Notes: a model not told the origin generated them from the sequence alone. 64,000 bases of DNA from Tachypleus tridentatus (GCF_004210375.1 NC_134831.1:47464035-47528034), one strand, 5' to 3'. Positions 34,686 to 47,824 are shown, numbered from the stretch's first letter. Translations and numbers: made by a program.

Positions 34686-36787
34686 TATAACATTAAAAAT
34701 ATAGGTTAAAACAAAACATTTGTGACAAAAATTCAATGCACACATTAATAAAGCAACTGCTTTGATTTGATGAATATGTAATAGCCAGTATGATATGCAA
34801 ATTAAAAATGGAATAAAATATTTACGTCTGCATTTTTAGTCGAAAAGGTTCAACTCTCTGATACGTTCGATTCTTAGAATTTCTATAATTGTAAAGCGTC
34901 TTGGAAAAATCTTGCACACGCGTTTTTAAATCAGTATTCACAAACGTCGACCAACGAAGCGTGAACGTCGACATTCCCGTAAACGAGGGAAAATAAACAA
35001 CAAAACACACATTGAGGGCTTGAGAAAAATACGCAAAACTGGTATCGTGCACTAACATGAAGAAATATCCAAATTTTTAAACGACTGTTATTAATTCAGA
35101 AGTAAAGTGATTGAACATACAAATATAGAGTAGTTGAATATTTCTGTTTTAGATTTGAAAATTAATTTAGCATTACTTTTCCCAAATCTATCCACGGCCT
35201 AGTATTTTTTTTTCAAATACATGGGCAATAAGTAACTTATGATTCCATACTTTGTTGTTTTAATACAAGACTACATTCCGTGCGTTATAAGATTTGTTTA
35301 TAAAAGTAATCGTTTTGTCTATTGTTTGAATAAAACTCCGATTTTGTTATATTTTCGTTTCACAATAAAAAACATATTTCCATAATTTCACTCGATGAAA
35401 TAAGAATATACTTTGAAATCTGCGATTTACAAATTGAATAAACCCAAATTTTATGATAAAAACAAATATTAAAACTATATATTATTTTTTCACATGCATT
35501 AAGTCTGGCATCGCTAGATGGTTAAGGAGCTCGACTCGTGATTCGAGGGGCGCAGGTTCAAATCCCCATCACTCTAAACATTCTCGCCTTTTTAGCCGTG
35601 GTGGCGTTATAAAGCTCGGTCAATCCCATTATTCGTAAGTAAGAAAGTAGAACAAGAGTTGGCACTGGGTGGTGATGACTTGCTTCCTTCCTTCTAGTTT
35701 TACACTGCTAAATTGGGGACGGTTAGCGCAGATAGTCCTCATGTAGCTTTGCGCGAAATTCAAAAACAAACACATTCCTCTTAATTTGTTCGTTGCTGAT
35801 TCAAAATAACATAAAGTACACAGTTTAGAAAAAACGGCTTTTGTACTCAAAATATATATATATTTTTTAACCAACGTTTCATTTGCGGCTTTATCAGGGT
35901 TAGTATACACAACTGTTTGATATTAGAATATTCTTTAAATTATAAAACTGCTTGAAATGTTCTATTTCTCGAGTATGCCGTAACGTGCATCTAATATTGT
36001 GTGGATTATTACTGTTTCACTATTGTTCTAAATTATAGTATAATTATAATACTAACTGTGCAGTCTGTATTAACATATGATTTGTACTAGCTGGAGTACG
36101 CGTCTTTTGATGTAGTTACGTAAATTAATATGAAAATTATACGTGGACATTTCTCAAAGTTCAGGTGCTTTAATTTGCGAGCTTTCGGTCTTCTTATCAG
36201 AGCCTTCATCGGACAACAATGAACATTACAAGCTCTCAAACAAAAGTATTTTACCGTCAAGAAAAGAGCGTTTATAATTCTACATATTTATGACAAGTGA
36301 TCTTAGGACACGAAAAGTTTTCTTTATATGTAATTGTAAAAAAACGCCATTAAAACCTACAAAACACAAAATGTAAATATCTTCCCTTGGACTCAATGAA
36401 TCTCCATATCAAATTTGATGTCAATCTATTTAGAGGGAAAAAGTAGTGGATAAAAAACAGAAAAACGACAGAGTGTGCAATTGTTAATCTGAAAGCAATA
36501 GTGTAAAATGTATTGGTATGACGCGTTGTTTTTGAAAAGCCATTCAATATATCTTTTCATGTATAGATTTTAATGAAGCATATTCCTTTGTACGAGTAAG
36601 TAACCACTTGATGATGGATCCTACACATACTTACTTCTTCGCACAGCAAGTTCACTTGGATTTATTAACTATAAACTATAAAGAGCGGATGTTCTTAAGA
36701 AACATCTTTAAAGCGAAATAACGCGTTCATAATTCTGTACACTAATTATAATCATTTTTTATTTCAATTTGAGAGTATACTTTACCT
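34686..36787. other. AT-rich DNA around a SINE
   Basis: Includes the SINE at 35503-35772. At 35869-35905 and 36170-36215 there are CGTTTC/CTTTCGG...TTATCAG motifs of the kind found at the ends of Penelope-like elements; see findings. The rest is unrecognised. Confidence 0.35.
35503..35772 (+). mobile_element. tRNA-derived SINE, family 1
   Basis: Near-complete but diverged copy. The head is GTCTGGCATCGCTAGATGG, the body contains GAACAAGAGTTGGCACTGGG, and the hairpin is CAGATAGTCCTCATGTAGCT with a (CAAA)n tail. The duplication is not clear. Confidence 0.9.
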
Positions 36788-36984
36788 GGGCTGACAAGGC
36801 TTGATGGTTAGAACATGCGATTCACAATTTAAGGGTTGTAGTTCGAATTACGTCCCTCAACCTAGTTGTGCTTTTACCGTTATAATGTTATTTTTAATCC
36901 CACTATCCGACAGTAAAAAATTGGTAGTGTTGACTATCATTTCAAAATTAGGGAGAGCAAATGCTTTGTGCGAAATTCAAAATA
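36788..36984 (+). mobile_element. Degenerate family 1 SINE with internal deletion
   Basis: A diverged head (GGGCTGACAAGGCTTGATGG) and part of the body are present. The GGTGGGTGGTG to CCCTCTAGTC segment is mostly lost before TGCTTTGTGCGAAATTC. Confidence 0.75.
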
Positions 36985-36991
36985 ACCAAAA

Positions 36992-37212
36992 ATACCACAC
37001 TCGTAATCTAAGGGTCGCAAGTTCGAATTCCCATCACACCAAACATGCTCGCCCCTTCAACTGTGGGGACGTTATAACGTCACGGTCAATCACACTATTT
37101 GTTGGTAAAAGAGTAGCCCATGACTAGCTGCCTTCCCTCTAGTCTTACATTATTAAATTAGAGACTATTAGCGCAAATACTTCGTGTGTAATTTTGCGAG
37201 AAATTAAAAGAA
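36992..37212 (+). mobile_element. 5'-truncated family 1 SINE
   Basis: Starts inside the tRNA-like head at the CTCGTAATCTAAGGG anticodon region and continues through B box, body and tail. The GTTGGCGGTGGGTGGTG segment is missing after GAGTAGCCCA. It lies head-to-tail directly behind another family 1 copy. Confidence 0.85.
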
Positions 37213-38254
37213 AACAAACATACTTACATAATTTGCTGAAATCGAAACTAAAATTGGCTGTTTTGCGCAACGGATTGCTATCATATACATGATGAATGTA
37301 GCCAAAATTCTTCTCGCCAAATAATATGTCTCACGAGAATAATGAACTGCATCCTACAGCTAGCAGGTAATTATATCATTAGTTTAAGGAATTATGAGCT
37401 TATTAAAAAGGTTTTTCATCTACAATACACTCCTAGGTATTTGGTCTAGTGAAAAATGTGTGGTTATCATTGAAACTGTTTGCGAGGTGCAGTATTTTAG
37501 CACAAATCAGGTGGTGATAAAAACACAGTAAATGTTATAGTAATTACATACGAAGATATCGCCTTTGGAATAGAAAAGGCTTAGAATGTGTATAGGGGCT
37601 GCTAGGGACAAACTCGTTTAGTGATAACAACTAGTATTTTTCTGAATAAATCAAGTACAATATAAAATTAAATACATCAACTCTAAAGGAGGGGGGAAGA
37701 AGTCATCCTTGCACCTGACCTCCTCAAATCAAAACAGATTTGAATCCCCATTCGGATAAATGACAATATTTCTTGAATGTAACTTAGCATACAATAGTAT
37801 TATTAGAAACGTTTTATTAGGGTGTCCACAGGGGTAACACAAGAGGCACTGATTCCTAGAAACTAAAAGAGATAAATTATTTATTCAGTATATATATACA
37901 TATATACCTTTATATTTAGACTTTGTCTCCTCCTCCCAGCGAAAGTCCTATTGACGCTCAAGAATGTCAAACTGTAAGGTTTTAGGAATATCCAAAATTA
38001 AACAGTTGCTAACATAAATATAATAATTATTCATCTTATGGTTGTGAATAAATTATGTAGTCGTAAAACGTATAATTGTTTTGTTTCTCCTCAATTATGT
38101 AATTAGGTAGTTTAGCCAAGGACTGAAGGTTTCAAATATTAATGATATAATTTGCATTATAGAATATTGCAGATACTGTTTTCAAATTCCGTATTTTATC
38201 TTCAAAACTTTCCATAATGCCTTAGACGTATATTTTTCATTTTATTAGCTATAA

Positions 38255-38335
38255 TGCTAAAATTCGGAGCTTGATACCTACTGTAGGCGCAGTACACATA
38301 GAGAATCGTGTATCTATGTGCTTAAAAATAAGTAA
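38255..38335 (+). mobile_element. Degenerate family 2 SINE, 5'-truncated
   Basis: CTATAATGCTAAAATTCGG and GGCGCAGTACACATAGAGAA followed by TATCTATGTGCTTAAAAATA match the second half of the head and the hairpin-tail part of family 2. Confidence 0.55.
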
Positions 38336-38526
38336 ACAAATTACATATTTTGTAATTCTTTACTTTCTTTTCATGGGAAAACTTTGCTGTCAGTGAAATT
38401 GTCACTTTCCATTACGTACGCGTCTCTATCTCTCTCTATTTGGGGCATGAAAGAGTATATTTGACGTGGGTCTTAACATTCTCTTTGCCACTTTCTCTGT
38501 GATTTCTTTCCTTCTTCTAAAGGAAT

Positions 38527-38781
38527 TTTGTTTGAATTTCGCCCAAAGCTATACGAGAGCTACCTGTACTAGCCGTCCCTAATTTAGCAAAGAAAAACTA
38601 GAAGGAAGGCAGCTAGTCATCGTCGCCCACCCGCTAACTCTTGAGCTACTTCTTTACCCACGAATAGTGGGATTAACAGTACGTTATAACACCCCACGGT
38701 TAAAAGGGCGAACATGTTTGATGGAACGAGGATTCGAACTCGCGACCATCAGACTGCGACTCAGGTGCCCTACCCACTAGA
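38527..38781 (-). mobile_element. tRNA-derived SINE, family 1
   Basis: Diverged but nearly complete minus-strand copy, from the tail (GAATTTCGCCCAAAGCTATA) at the left to the tRNA-like head (GCGACTCAGGTGCCC) at the right. No clear duplication. Confidence 0.88.
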
Positions 38782-39249
38782 GAGGAAGTAATATAATATA
38801 TATGTGTGTGTGTAGTACATATATTAACTTTTAGACCAATGTAGTGTTATATTTTTTACCTACACACCTGTCTCCATTTAGATAAACACTATGCAACAAA
38901 ATAGTCTGAGCTCACTTTGAACAAGTAAGAACAATAGAAACATAATTCAAAATGAAAGACTCCCGAAGTATTTTGAAGTGTTTGTTTCAATACGATTCAT
39001 CGACAATTACCATAAGATTGCTTTTGGTTTTATTTCAATATTTTAATTTTACCGAATCCAATGTACTTCATTGGTATGAAAAAAGAGGGAAGAAACATTA
39101 TCAAAACTTCATGTATGTCAAAATGTACAAACGAATTCTAGAACTAACTTTTTTGATTCGGCATATTTTGTTGATAAACGCAATATTAACATATGTCAGT
39201 AAGTTCTTGTTATAAGCAAAGTCAAAACAAGGGTCTGTATTTGTAACAG

Positions 39250-39500
39250 TCACGCCTCCACTAAGACACAAGCAGAGCAGACTTCAATCGGACAGCTTGT
39301 GCTCAGGCACGCGCAGTGACGTTTACCTGCACGAGGCTCATTCCCCACATTCCTTCAACTTTCATACTTTCTTCGCTGTTACTTTCATTGCTTGCTTCCC
39401 TTTACCCCTGTCGGCGATCTTGGTAGGGTGCAAACTCGTGCTAAGTAATAGAATTGTAGGTAAACTGGTGAATGACGTGGTGCTTTGAAGGAATAAGCAG
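39250..39500 (+). promoter_or_regulatory. Putative CpG-richer promoter region
   Basis: This stretch stands out from its AT-rich surroundings through more CpG (ACGCGCAGTGACG, GTCGGCGATC, CTCGTG). CACGCGCAGT resembles half of an NRF1 site and TGACGT a CRE core. It lies before two good splice-site signals (39631, 39842). A 63-codon frame here (39297-39488) has no recognisable domain. The promoter reading is inference. Confidence 0.35.
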
Positions 39501-39751
39501 GATGTGATAAGATAGAAGAAACATAATAATGGTGTAAATAACTAACTTTATTAGTTGCATAGCAACAGGAAAATTTGTTAGGAAGGAGTTTTAAATGTTA
39601 TAATATTTTAACGTGCTTAGCATTCAGCCAGGTAAGTTGAAAATGGCTGCTTAACAAATGTTTGGCGAGTCGCAGCCTCAACGTCGACAAACTCCAGAAT
39701 GCAGAAACATCATGTATGGATTTTGACTAGATAATTATTTTTTTAATTTAG

Positions 39752-39842
39752 ATAAGTTCTTGTTGTCAATGGATGCACAAAGAAATGCAACAGAAAACCA
39801 TTAGTTAAAATGGAAACAACAGTACAACAAGAGTCGAAGGAG
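39752..39842 (+). other. Candidate 5' exon with short coding start
   Basis: A T-rich tract ending in TAG (39741-39751) could be a splice acceptor. The segment then contains ATG at 39810 starting METTVQQESKE and runs in phase 0 to a donor-like GAG|GTAGGT at 39842. Upstream, CAG|GTAAGT at 39631 is a consensus donor for a preceding non-coding exon. No protein family is recognisable from 11 residues and no following exon was found, so this could be chance. Confidence 0.25.
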
Positions 39843-41399
39843 GTAGGTGTGAATTATTGATGTTTTCTATAGTCTGTATATAATAATATTAACATTATAA
39901 CTTCTATACTCAAGCTTTAGATAAAGGCTAACAGTGACAGGAATTTGTTGGACTAAGCATTATGATTCTTTACATTATAGAGTTTTGACATGATTAGGTA
40001 TTTACTTTCTAAACACAAACAGCAAAAACAAATGTTTTGAAACTTAAGCATTTATTTCATTATTTTCTGTGCTGTTTTTACTTGTAAACTATTGAAGGGC
40101 TCTTGTCATTTATACTGTATTGTAATTTGTATAGCATATAATTGGTATGATTTTAGATATTTAACTTTAGGATAAATAAATTGAAAAAGAGATACACAGC
40201 TGTTATTCAGTATTTTTCTATATTTGCAGTATCCAATGGAGACTGTTTTAGCTGCCTTGATAATTTTTTTTTTTTTCTAATTACTACAAGGCCTAACTGG
40301 TTACCATATTGATAAAATACATTATTAAGTAGTTACATTAGACAAAGTGATAACATCAATGATAAAACTTATCTATGGTTATGTTTGGTATAAGTTCTAT
40401 GTTTAGTCTTGTAATCAGCTTAGAAAAATGTTAAGACACAACATCTTTATTTTTACAGTATTTTACATTTTTCCCTATCTTGTTGAAATAAGGCCAATTT
40501 AATAGGCCAACTTTGAATTTGTATTGTTTGGATTATTTGCATGCAAATAAGTTGTACACTTTACCCTTCTAATATTGCAAATTTTCTCTACCTCTAATTT
40601 TATGAACGTTAATAAGTTTGATTCAGAACATAAATACATATTTAAAACAAAATTAAGAAAGAAAATTTCTAAACAAGTTAACTTGAGCATTAGTACATTA
40701 ACTTCAAATATTAGATTTTCCAATCAAAGCATGGCTGGACCAACCATATCCAAAACAACACAGGCATTCATTTGAGATGGCATTTTTGTTTTATTTTCTA
40801 TCATTAAATTGAATGAACTTCATTTTTTGCAACTGTGTAGGGGATGTGGAATTTTTGAAACATCTTGACAAAAGAACAAAATATTTTCACCCACCTTGTT
40901 GCATAAAGCAAAATCAAACATAATTTTTAGGATTTTACTTATATTTAATATTGAACATAATCAATATAGTACCATTAGAAACTCAGTGTTATCAGGAATG
41001 ACATATAGCATGTTTTGTATCTAAGCTCTTAATTTTTAATTTATGTTTAAGATTTAAATACTTTTAAACACTTAGTCATTAGGAATGTATTGTACAACAT
41101 TAGAAATACCATATGCAGAACTGATAATTAAACCATGATTTAAATTAATACTACTACAAACTAAACTGGTGGGTAATTTATATATTTAAAAGTGTACAAC
41201 TTTTTTATCTTGCTGGAGTCAAACTGGTAGGTTTCTGTTGTAGACAGATACAGTGTGATAATATTGTTGCTATTCCTCTTTTCAAATGATACGATAAGAA
41301 TTATCCATATAATTACAGGCATATTATTCTTATAGTTCTGGCATGAAAAGTTTTTGGAAGTGTATAAAAGATGTTTTGCAAATACCACATAACAAAATT
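39843..41399. other. AT-rich DNA, possibly intronic
   Basis: If the candidate exon ending at 39842 is real, this would be intron. No exon with a clear domain follows. Confidence 0.3.
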
Positions 41400-41600
41400 T
41401 AAAATTTTGTTTGATAGTCAACATGGTTTTATTGTTGGAAACTATTACCTGGATAATGTTTTGACAATCTTTGAAGAAGTTATCACATCTATACGAGGCT
41501 CAAGATGTAGATTTGGTATATCTAGATTTTCAGAAAGCATTTGACAAATTGCCACATTATGGTCAATCATCTGTTTCATGTGACACTATTAATGCTTATA
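41400..41600 (+). pseudogene. CR1/L2-like LINE reverse-transcriptase fragment
   Basis: FDSQHGFIVGNYYLDNVLTI, FEEVITSI in one frame and VDLVYLDFQKAFDKLPHYG in another (41510-41560) reproduce the SQHGFxxGxSCLTNLL and YLDFxKAFDxVPH blocks of reverse transcriptase. The homology stops right after, leaving only this piece. Confidence 0.75.
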
Positions 41601-42289
41601 GGCAGTTGATTATATTAACTTACATACCAGAAAACTGAAGTACAACAAGAAACCTGTTGGTCGGTCATGGGGTCCCATTTACTAAACTAAATTCCAACAA
41701 AAGAAAACTTCAAAGACAGCATTTAAATATTTATTCAGCCTTCTCTTAAATGCCCATAAATTTTGATGAGATATCTTGCCTTCTCTCACACACAGTAACT
41801 TAATCATTCATTGCTTCCATGTATGTGCAAATCATTTTGCTTGTCATTAGCCCTGAAATTCTGACCCATCCCTCATTTCTGTATGGCTCAGCTGCATTAT
41901 AGAATGCAAATAAACATGAAATCTTTCAACCAATAGGAATGAAACACATTCTTCTGTTACAGCTGACTCCCTCTATGTTGTAGACTCCAATATTTACTTT
42001 TTTATTTTTGCACAGTAATGTTAAGATCTGTTCATTTCCACTTGTGTATTTACTTTGATTTATCTTTATTCTGCTGTTTATTATACAATTTACTTATTTT
42101 TTCCTTTGTTTTATACAGTGATAATCTTGCTGTAGTGTATTAATTTCTAACTCCATTCTAGTTGAACTTGAATTCTGAACTTTATTTCACTGGCATTACT
42201 TCAGCAGTGAAAAATATTACAATATTTAAACTTACTGTGTCTTAGGCTTACAGGCCTTACACTTTCAGCTGTGGAGTTCTTGGTTTTTA

Positions 42290-43250
42290 GACAGGAGTCA
42301 AAAAATCCATCATGTGGTTAGCTGTTTTTTGAAGTATGGTGAATCTAGACAATATTAAGATGATTCAGGTGGGTTTTTTTTCCCCCACTACCTTCTTTGG
42401 CCTTACAATTCAGATTGTCCTGTTAATTATGACTTGCTGCTGGCTGCACTTGATGAAGATTGTGCTGAAACAGTTGATGAACTAGCACAAAAGCTTAATT
42501 CAACCCATTCAATAATTCATTGTCATCTGCAAGAGCTTGGAAAGGTGTCAAAACTTGGAAAATGGGTCCCTCATGATTTGACAGAAGTCAAACTTAATAC
42601 AAGAGTGGACGTTTGCACTTCTCTGCACTCTCGTGAATGTAACTGACCTTTTTTTGGACAGGTTAGTGACTAGAGATGAAAAATGGATATTTTACAAGAA
42701 TGTTAAGTGCTGTAGACAATGGCTCAGTGCAGGTAAACTGGCTAAATCACATCCCAAAATGGACCTCCACCCTAGGAATGTCTTGTTAAGCATTTGGTGG
42801 GATATTGTTGATGTGATCCTCTTTGAGTTTCTGCTACTCAATGTATAAATTGCATCAGACTTCTATTGTCAACAGTTAGAACACTTGAATGTTGCACTGA
42901 AAGAAAGGAGTCCTGCTTTGATCAGTCATAAAGGTGTTGTGTTACACCAGAATAATACACGGCCCCATACAACAAGGATCACATCTGGAAAGATTGAAGA
43001 GCTAGAATAGGAAAACCTTCCACGTTCTCCTTAGTCTCCAGACCTTGCCTTACCTGATTATCATCTATTCTGAAGTTTGCAGAACTATCTTGATGTGAAA
43101 GGACTTGGAACATATGAAGATGTCAAAACTACCTCTCCACATTCCTTTCCTTCAGTCCCCAAGAATTTTATTGAAGTGGCATTTAGAAGTTTGTGAATCA
43201 TTGGCAGGAAGTAATTAATAATAATGGAACATACATTACTGATTAAATAA
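42290..43250 (+). pseudogene. Mariner transposase pseudogene (Hsmar/SETMAR-like type)
   Basis: Blocks in order: the second helix-turn-helix (ETVDELAQKLNSTHSIIHCH, LQELGKVSKLGKWVPHDLTE; 42460-42590), the first catalytic block TRDEKWIFY (42670-42700), LSIWWDIVDVILFEFL, then LHQNNTRPH near 42945, where the second catalytic aspartate (HQDNARPH) has become asparagine, then SPDLALPDYH with the third aspartate near 43040, and the C terminus NHWQEVINNNGTYITD (43195-43245). Stops and frameshifts separate the blocks. The N terminus is poorly preserved, and I could not define the inverted ends. Confidence 0.85.
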
Positions 43251-43796
43251 CATTAAAAACATTTGAAATCCTTTCTCTTTTTCTAAACCTGATATTTCAC
43301 ATTTTCTCTTTGTATTTGGATCCAGATTGTCTTTTATGTGATCTCAAGTGTTATAATGGCCTGCATGGCTTCTTTCTGTGCTTTTCAATTCTGTTTATTT
43401 ATCCACTTTAAACCTTTCTCTCTAAATAATGTTTCACTCTACACCCTTACAGGTTGGATTCACCAAGGTATCAGGCTCACTAAAGTTAGTTTTTATAGGT
43501 GTCATCACATGCAGTTAGACATCTACCTTTCCTTGGCTGTCTATGTTGTCATAAGAATGTAATAATCTAGGCTGGCAGGTGGACCACTCCCAACAAATTC
43601 ATCATCTTTTAACCCTATCAGGCAGCCATTTCATCCTCATCCAAGTACAGCATTATGCCTGTAGCTATACTGCACATATAAGTTCAATTGAAACTTGGTA
43701 TATTTATTAATTTCTTTTGTTTTCCTTAAAAGCTCACACCCCTCTTTATTGAATCTCACTCCTTGGTGAGTGATGCCTGTAAAAGCATGCCTATTT

Positions 43797-44666
43797 TTAA
43801 ATTTGCAGTGTACAACTAGTCAGGTCAGTAATGCTCACTGCTAAGATGGAATGTTCTGAAAGACCATCAGTAGACTCTTCCTTGTTAAGTTTTGTATCAT
43901 AAATATGTCTGTTCTGGACTGTACACTTATGGACTAGCATGAGTAAAGGAGAAGGGGGTTGATGTACATCCCTGCTGCTCCTTTGATTGCATAATGAGGA
44001 ATGGTTTGCTTTTCCACTTACCAGCTCATAGCCACTGGGATGGTAGACCATGGAGGCTTCCTCCTGAGTGTGCTCTATTCCATTCAGGTGATATAGAACG
44101 GTGATATTCTGCCATGTAAATGTGATTATCCTCCTACTGTGAACCTGATGTACATTTCTCATGTTGTGTGATGTTGGACTGGATTTTTCTGTCATATAGA
44201 GTTCACTCCTCAAAATGAGAACACCATCCTTCCTATCTTCATTTGTATGTTAGTCCCCAGGTGACTGATGTTGGTTGAAGCTGTTCTAGCCGACATAAGT
44301 CCATACATATGAGTGGACTGAATTATGCTGGTTTGGGATTGAAGTTGACCTCCTGTTTACTGTCTGTTTGAGGATGGTTGAGGAAACTTCTGCCATGGAC
44401 AGAATGATGCATTCTTGGTTCCACTGGTTTTGGACTAGAGTTGACCTTCCAACTACACTGTATCCTGCCCACTTTATACCTGTGACATTTATGGCTAATT
44501 TTTGTATGTGACTCTTTGCTACCCATTTAGTGATGCATTTATTCACTGAATGTGAATAGCATACCTTGTTCAGATGTTGTGCAATTTGTCGTGGGTACAT
44601 TTCTCTAATGAGAGAAGTTGCACTCAATGGGCATTCTTTGAATGCTGCTTGAAGAGTGCTCCACAT
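43797..44666 (-). other. Two unrecognised minus-strand reading frames
   Basis: Frames of 126 codons (44286-44666) and 138 codons (43797-44213) lie on the same strand, 72 bases apart, in a region with slightly higher GC than its surroundings. They contain no motif I recognise and no plausible signal or membrane segment. Given the surroundings, a decayed mobile element is the likeliest origin, but I cannot name it. Confidence 0.2.
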
Positions 44667-45939
44667 CTAGTTAAGTTTTGCACTAGCCCTTCCTCTAGCT
44701 CATTATGGGATTTTTAGCTATTATGTGAGTAGAGGTAAGATATCACATTGCAAGTTAATATTTTTTAACACCAAAGTATATTTCTGATACATACTAAGCT
44801 CTCTCTCTCTTTCCACCCTTCCTTCTCCCCTTCCAGTGCTTTTTTTTTGTGCCTAATCTCAAAGTGAAAGTTGGGTTGTACAGTATAGAAGGAGCCAAGT
44901 GCAACAGGAGAGTGTGTTGCACTCCTGTTGGTAGTGGTTGTCACTTGCTTAGTTTAAATGCTACAATGGAGCTGAATCATGTAGAAACATGGGATAGGTA
45001 GGATTTTGAGGGATAGTGTTGATAAAAAAAATTGTACATATAGAGGAGAGGTAAGTATATTGGAAATATATTTTCAGTATAGAAAATTATCAACTTTGTT
45101 GCAACCACCACACCTGAAGGCAATTAATTATGAAGGTCAACCTTCCTGTTAGAAAAATCAAGCTGTCTTAGCTAATGATTACTCTTACCCTACCAAAATT
45201 TATATTTGGTTGCCTTTATCCTACCATTTTTACCATTAAGTACAAAAAAGATCATGCATCAACACTTAATTTCTTAACAATCTTAAACTCCTGAATCAAG
45301 TTCTTTCTAACTCTTTTTTTTTTTAAGAGAAAACAAATTAAGAGATTTTATCCTCCTTCAAAACTTTGAGAAATATCTAATCTAAGAGCCTTTTCATTCT
45401 TTAAATTTTGTAATTTCTTTTTAACAATTTCATTTAATATGGTAATTCTGTTTGATTATGTTTTCATTTGGTAACAGGATGAGAAAGAATGTTTAAATCT
45501 TCATTTGTAAAAGCTGAAGAAAAAGAAGAATTTAATTATCCAACCTTCTCATAATCATCAAAAATAAACCTTCATTTGACATCTTTCACAGGCACTAGTC
45601 CTATCTTAACATCTTCCTTGTCATTAGTATATTTAAGGAAATTGCTATTATTAATTTTTGAATTTTCAGCCATTTTTTATCTACTGGTTTTGATTGCTTA
45701 ACATCTTACTTGACTGGCTTTCTTAGTTTTCTGTAGTTTTAATAAGTCTTCTGCCACAGCAGTGTGAGGATCAACTAATCTCCATTCTCAACTTTTTTAA
45801 GATAACAGTAAACTTAAGATAGCATTGAATAGTGAATAAAACCATCCTGAATGGTTTCTGAAACCTGTCTTCCTTGTGGTTTGCCTCTTATTACTGCAGT
45901 GTGCAGTAATTAGTTAAAGCAAAGTTACAATTATATCAG
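44667..45939. other. AT-rich DNA, nothing recognised
   Basis: No frame or repeat is recognisable up to the piggyBac-type copy A. Confidence 0.4.
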
Positions 45940-45943
45940 TTAA

Positions 45944-47824
45944 CCCTTTCACAGTGGGTCACTGGTCAAATACCGTGTCATTTCTTTATATGCAAAAACG
46001 GCTCGTTTGGGTTGAGAAAATATTTTACATAGAAGATTACCATGTCATTTTGTTTGTTGACTTGCTTTCAAACTTTTATTGAACTTCTATTTTATGGATT
46101 TATGCCAATAAGTTTGGAATCACACTGTAGATTATAATTCAAACTTTAATATTATGTATAAGTTAATTTATAAGTAAATATTAAAAGAATAAACCTAAAT
46201 ATAGATTTTAGTGAGCCATGGTATGTTGAATGCAGCACTGGTTAAAATTAGGTGTTTGTGATGTTGAAATACTAAGACTATGCAGGGTGGCCCGTGAGTC
46301 CCTACCAATCCATGTATCTTATATATCCAGTGTATCTGTGTGTGCTTAATATTGTGCAACGCCATGTTCTGCGAGACATTTTCCTCGACATAACAGGGGT
46401 TATTGTTCCAAATGACATGGTAACAGCTGCCTTCAGCTCATCATTAGTATTATAACATTGTTTAGACACAATATATGGATGTGTAGGGACTTATGGGCCA
46501 CCCTGTAGTTTTGTACAAATTAGGAACTCAAATTAACAATATTGACAATCAATATTATAAAATAAGAACCTCATAACTGTTTATTTTGCTGAAATATGGC
46601 TTATATGCTTAAACACAGTGGCTCCATTCACTTCTTTTCATTTTTAGAAACAGTCCCTTATATACACTTTAACATATGACATTTGAATAACCAGTTGACA
46701 GCTTTTAAAGTCCCTTAGTTGTTTTCTCAGTCATTTTAATATCTGAAATTGCTACCACATTCTTTCCAACCAAGATTTCAAGGAGGTAGATTGTGACTGT
46801 AGTCAGCTCAAAGTTTCATATTTTTTAAATTATAAATACATCTTGGTTACTTAGCTTAATAAATTATAGAGAAATTTTATTGTATCAGTGTAGTTATTTG
46901 TGTTTTTTTGGTTATTCAGATGTATATATAAAACTTTAAAAATTTTTTTCTTGATATCCTCCATGTGCAAAATATTAAAAGCTCAAGTTTATTTCCAGCA
47001 GCATACAAGTTCAAAGGTCATAATGAGAAGAGATAGTTTGTTTTACTTCTTCATTTATTGTTTTATATTTTAAGAAAAGTTTCATAACTTGTTTCTAAAT
47101 AGTAATAATCTGTATATGTATATAATGTATGGTAATTTAAACGCTACTGTATATTACAAAATACTAGTCTACTAAAATGCAGCCAAAACAGGGTAACTTT
47201 GTAAAGACTAACAGTCAATTTTATATTACTGGATATGGATTCATGTGTTATGTAATGTTAGTTAGGCATGACTAGAAGGTCAATATATATATATATAAAA
47301 GTATATAACATTATGAAGCTTAAAATACTTAGAATAAGCATTTGCATTTTGTTATAATATGTAGTCATTATAGCACAGAAAAGACACATTTATTTTGTAA
47401 TTTTCTTTATCATTATGAGGTCAGTCACTTGACAGTTTGTACATAGTTAAGGTAAAGAAAATGTAACATATGAAGTCTTATTGAAAACAAACATCTGAAA
47501 TGTATTTAGGAGGTATTAGAGATTACTCAAATGATAGTTGAGAATTTTGGGACAAAGAATAGTTTTTTTCAATCATAACATGAAATCACTTCACACTTGG
47601 ACTAGTAACCAGACAAACTGGATATTTCCATAAACAAATCTTTAGTAAAAATATTTCATTAAAAAATCTGATATTTTATGTACAAAAACTTGTAATCATT
47701 ACTCAAAGTCAGCCAAATTTTGTGAAGGTATATGTACTATATCAAAAGTTTCAGTGTAAATACTTAATGCGTGCAAATATGTTTATGAACTCATTCAAAT
47801 TGTACCGAGCCTGTTGTAAAAGGG
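45944..47824 (+). mobile_element. Non-autonomous piggyBac-type element, copy A
   Basis: Flanked by TTAA (45940-45943 and 47825-47828), with inverted ends CCCTTTCACAGTGGG and, read inward from the right, CCCTTTTACAACAGG. TTAA targets with CCCT-type ends are characteristic of piggyBac. There is no transposase frame. The interior aligns in inverted orientation with 48210-49822. Copy A carries an extra 225-bp MITE at 46281-46505. Confidence 0.8.
46281..46505. mobile_element. Small MITE with TA target duplication
   Basis: Inverted ends (CAGGGTGGCCC then AGTCCCTAC at both termini, 21 of 23 positions matching) flank about 180 bp without coding capacity. TA lies on both sides (46279-46280, 46506-46507), as for Tc1/mariner-type elements. 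Copy B of the host piggyBac-type element has an uninterrupted sequence at the equivalent place, which is the empty site. Confidence 0.85.

Larger units (their letters stand above)
37213..39249. other. AT-rich DNA with two SINE copies
   Basis: Apart from the SINEs at 38255-38335 and 38527-38781, nothing is recognised. The 87-codon frame at 38952-39215 has no domain and AT-biased composition. Confidence 0.4.

Noticed and set aside
38952-39215. 87-codon frame with hydrophobic end
   Set aside because: Composition is that of random AT-rich DNA; no splice or conserved motif supports it.
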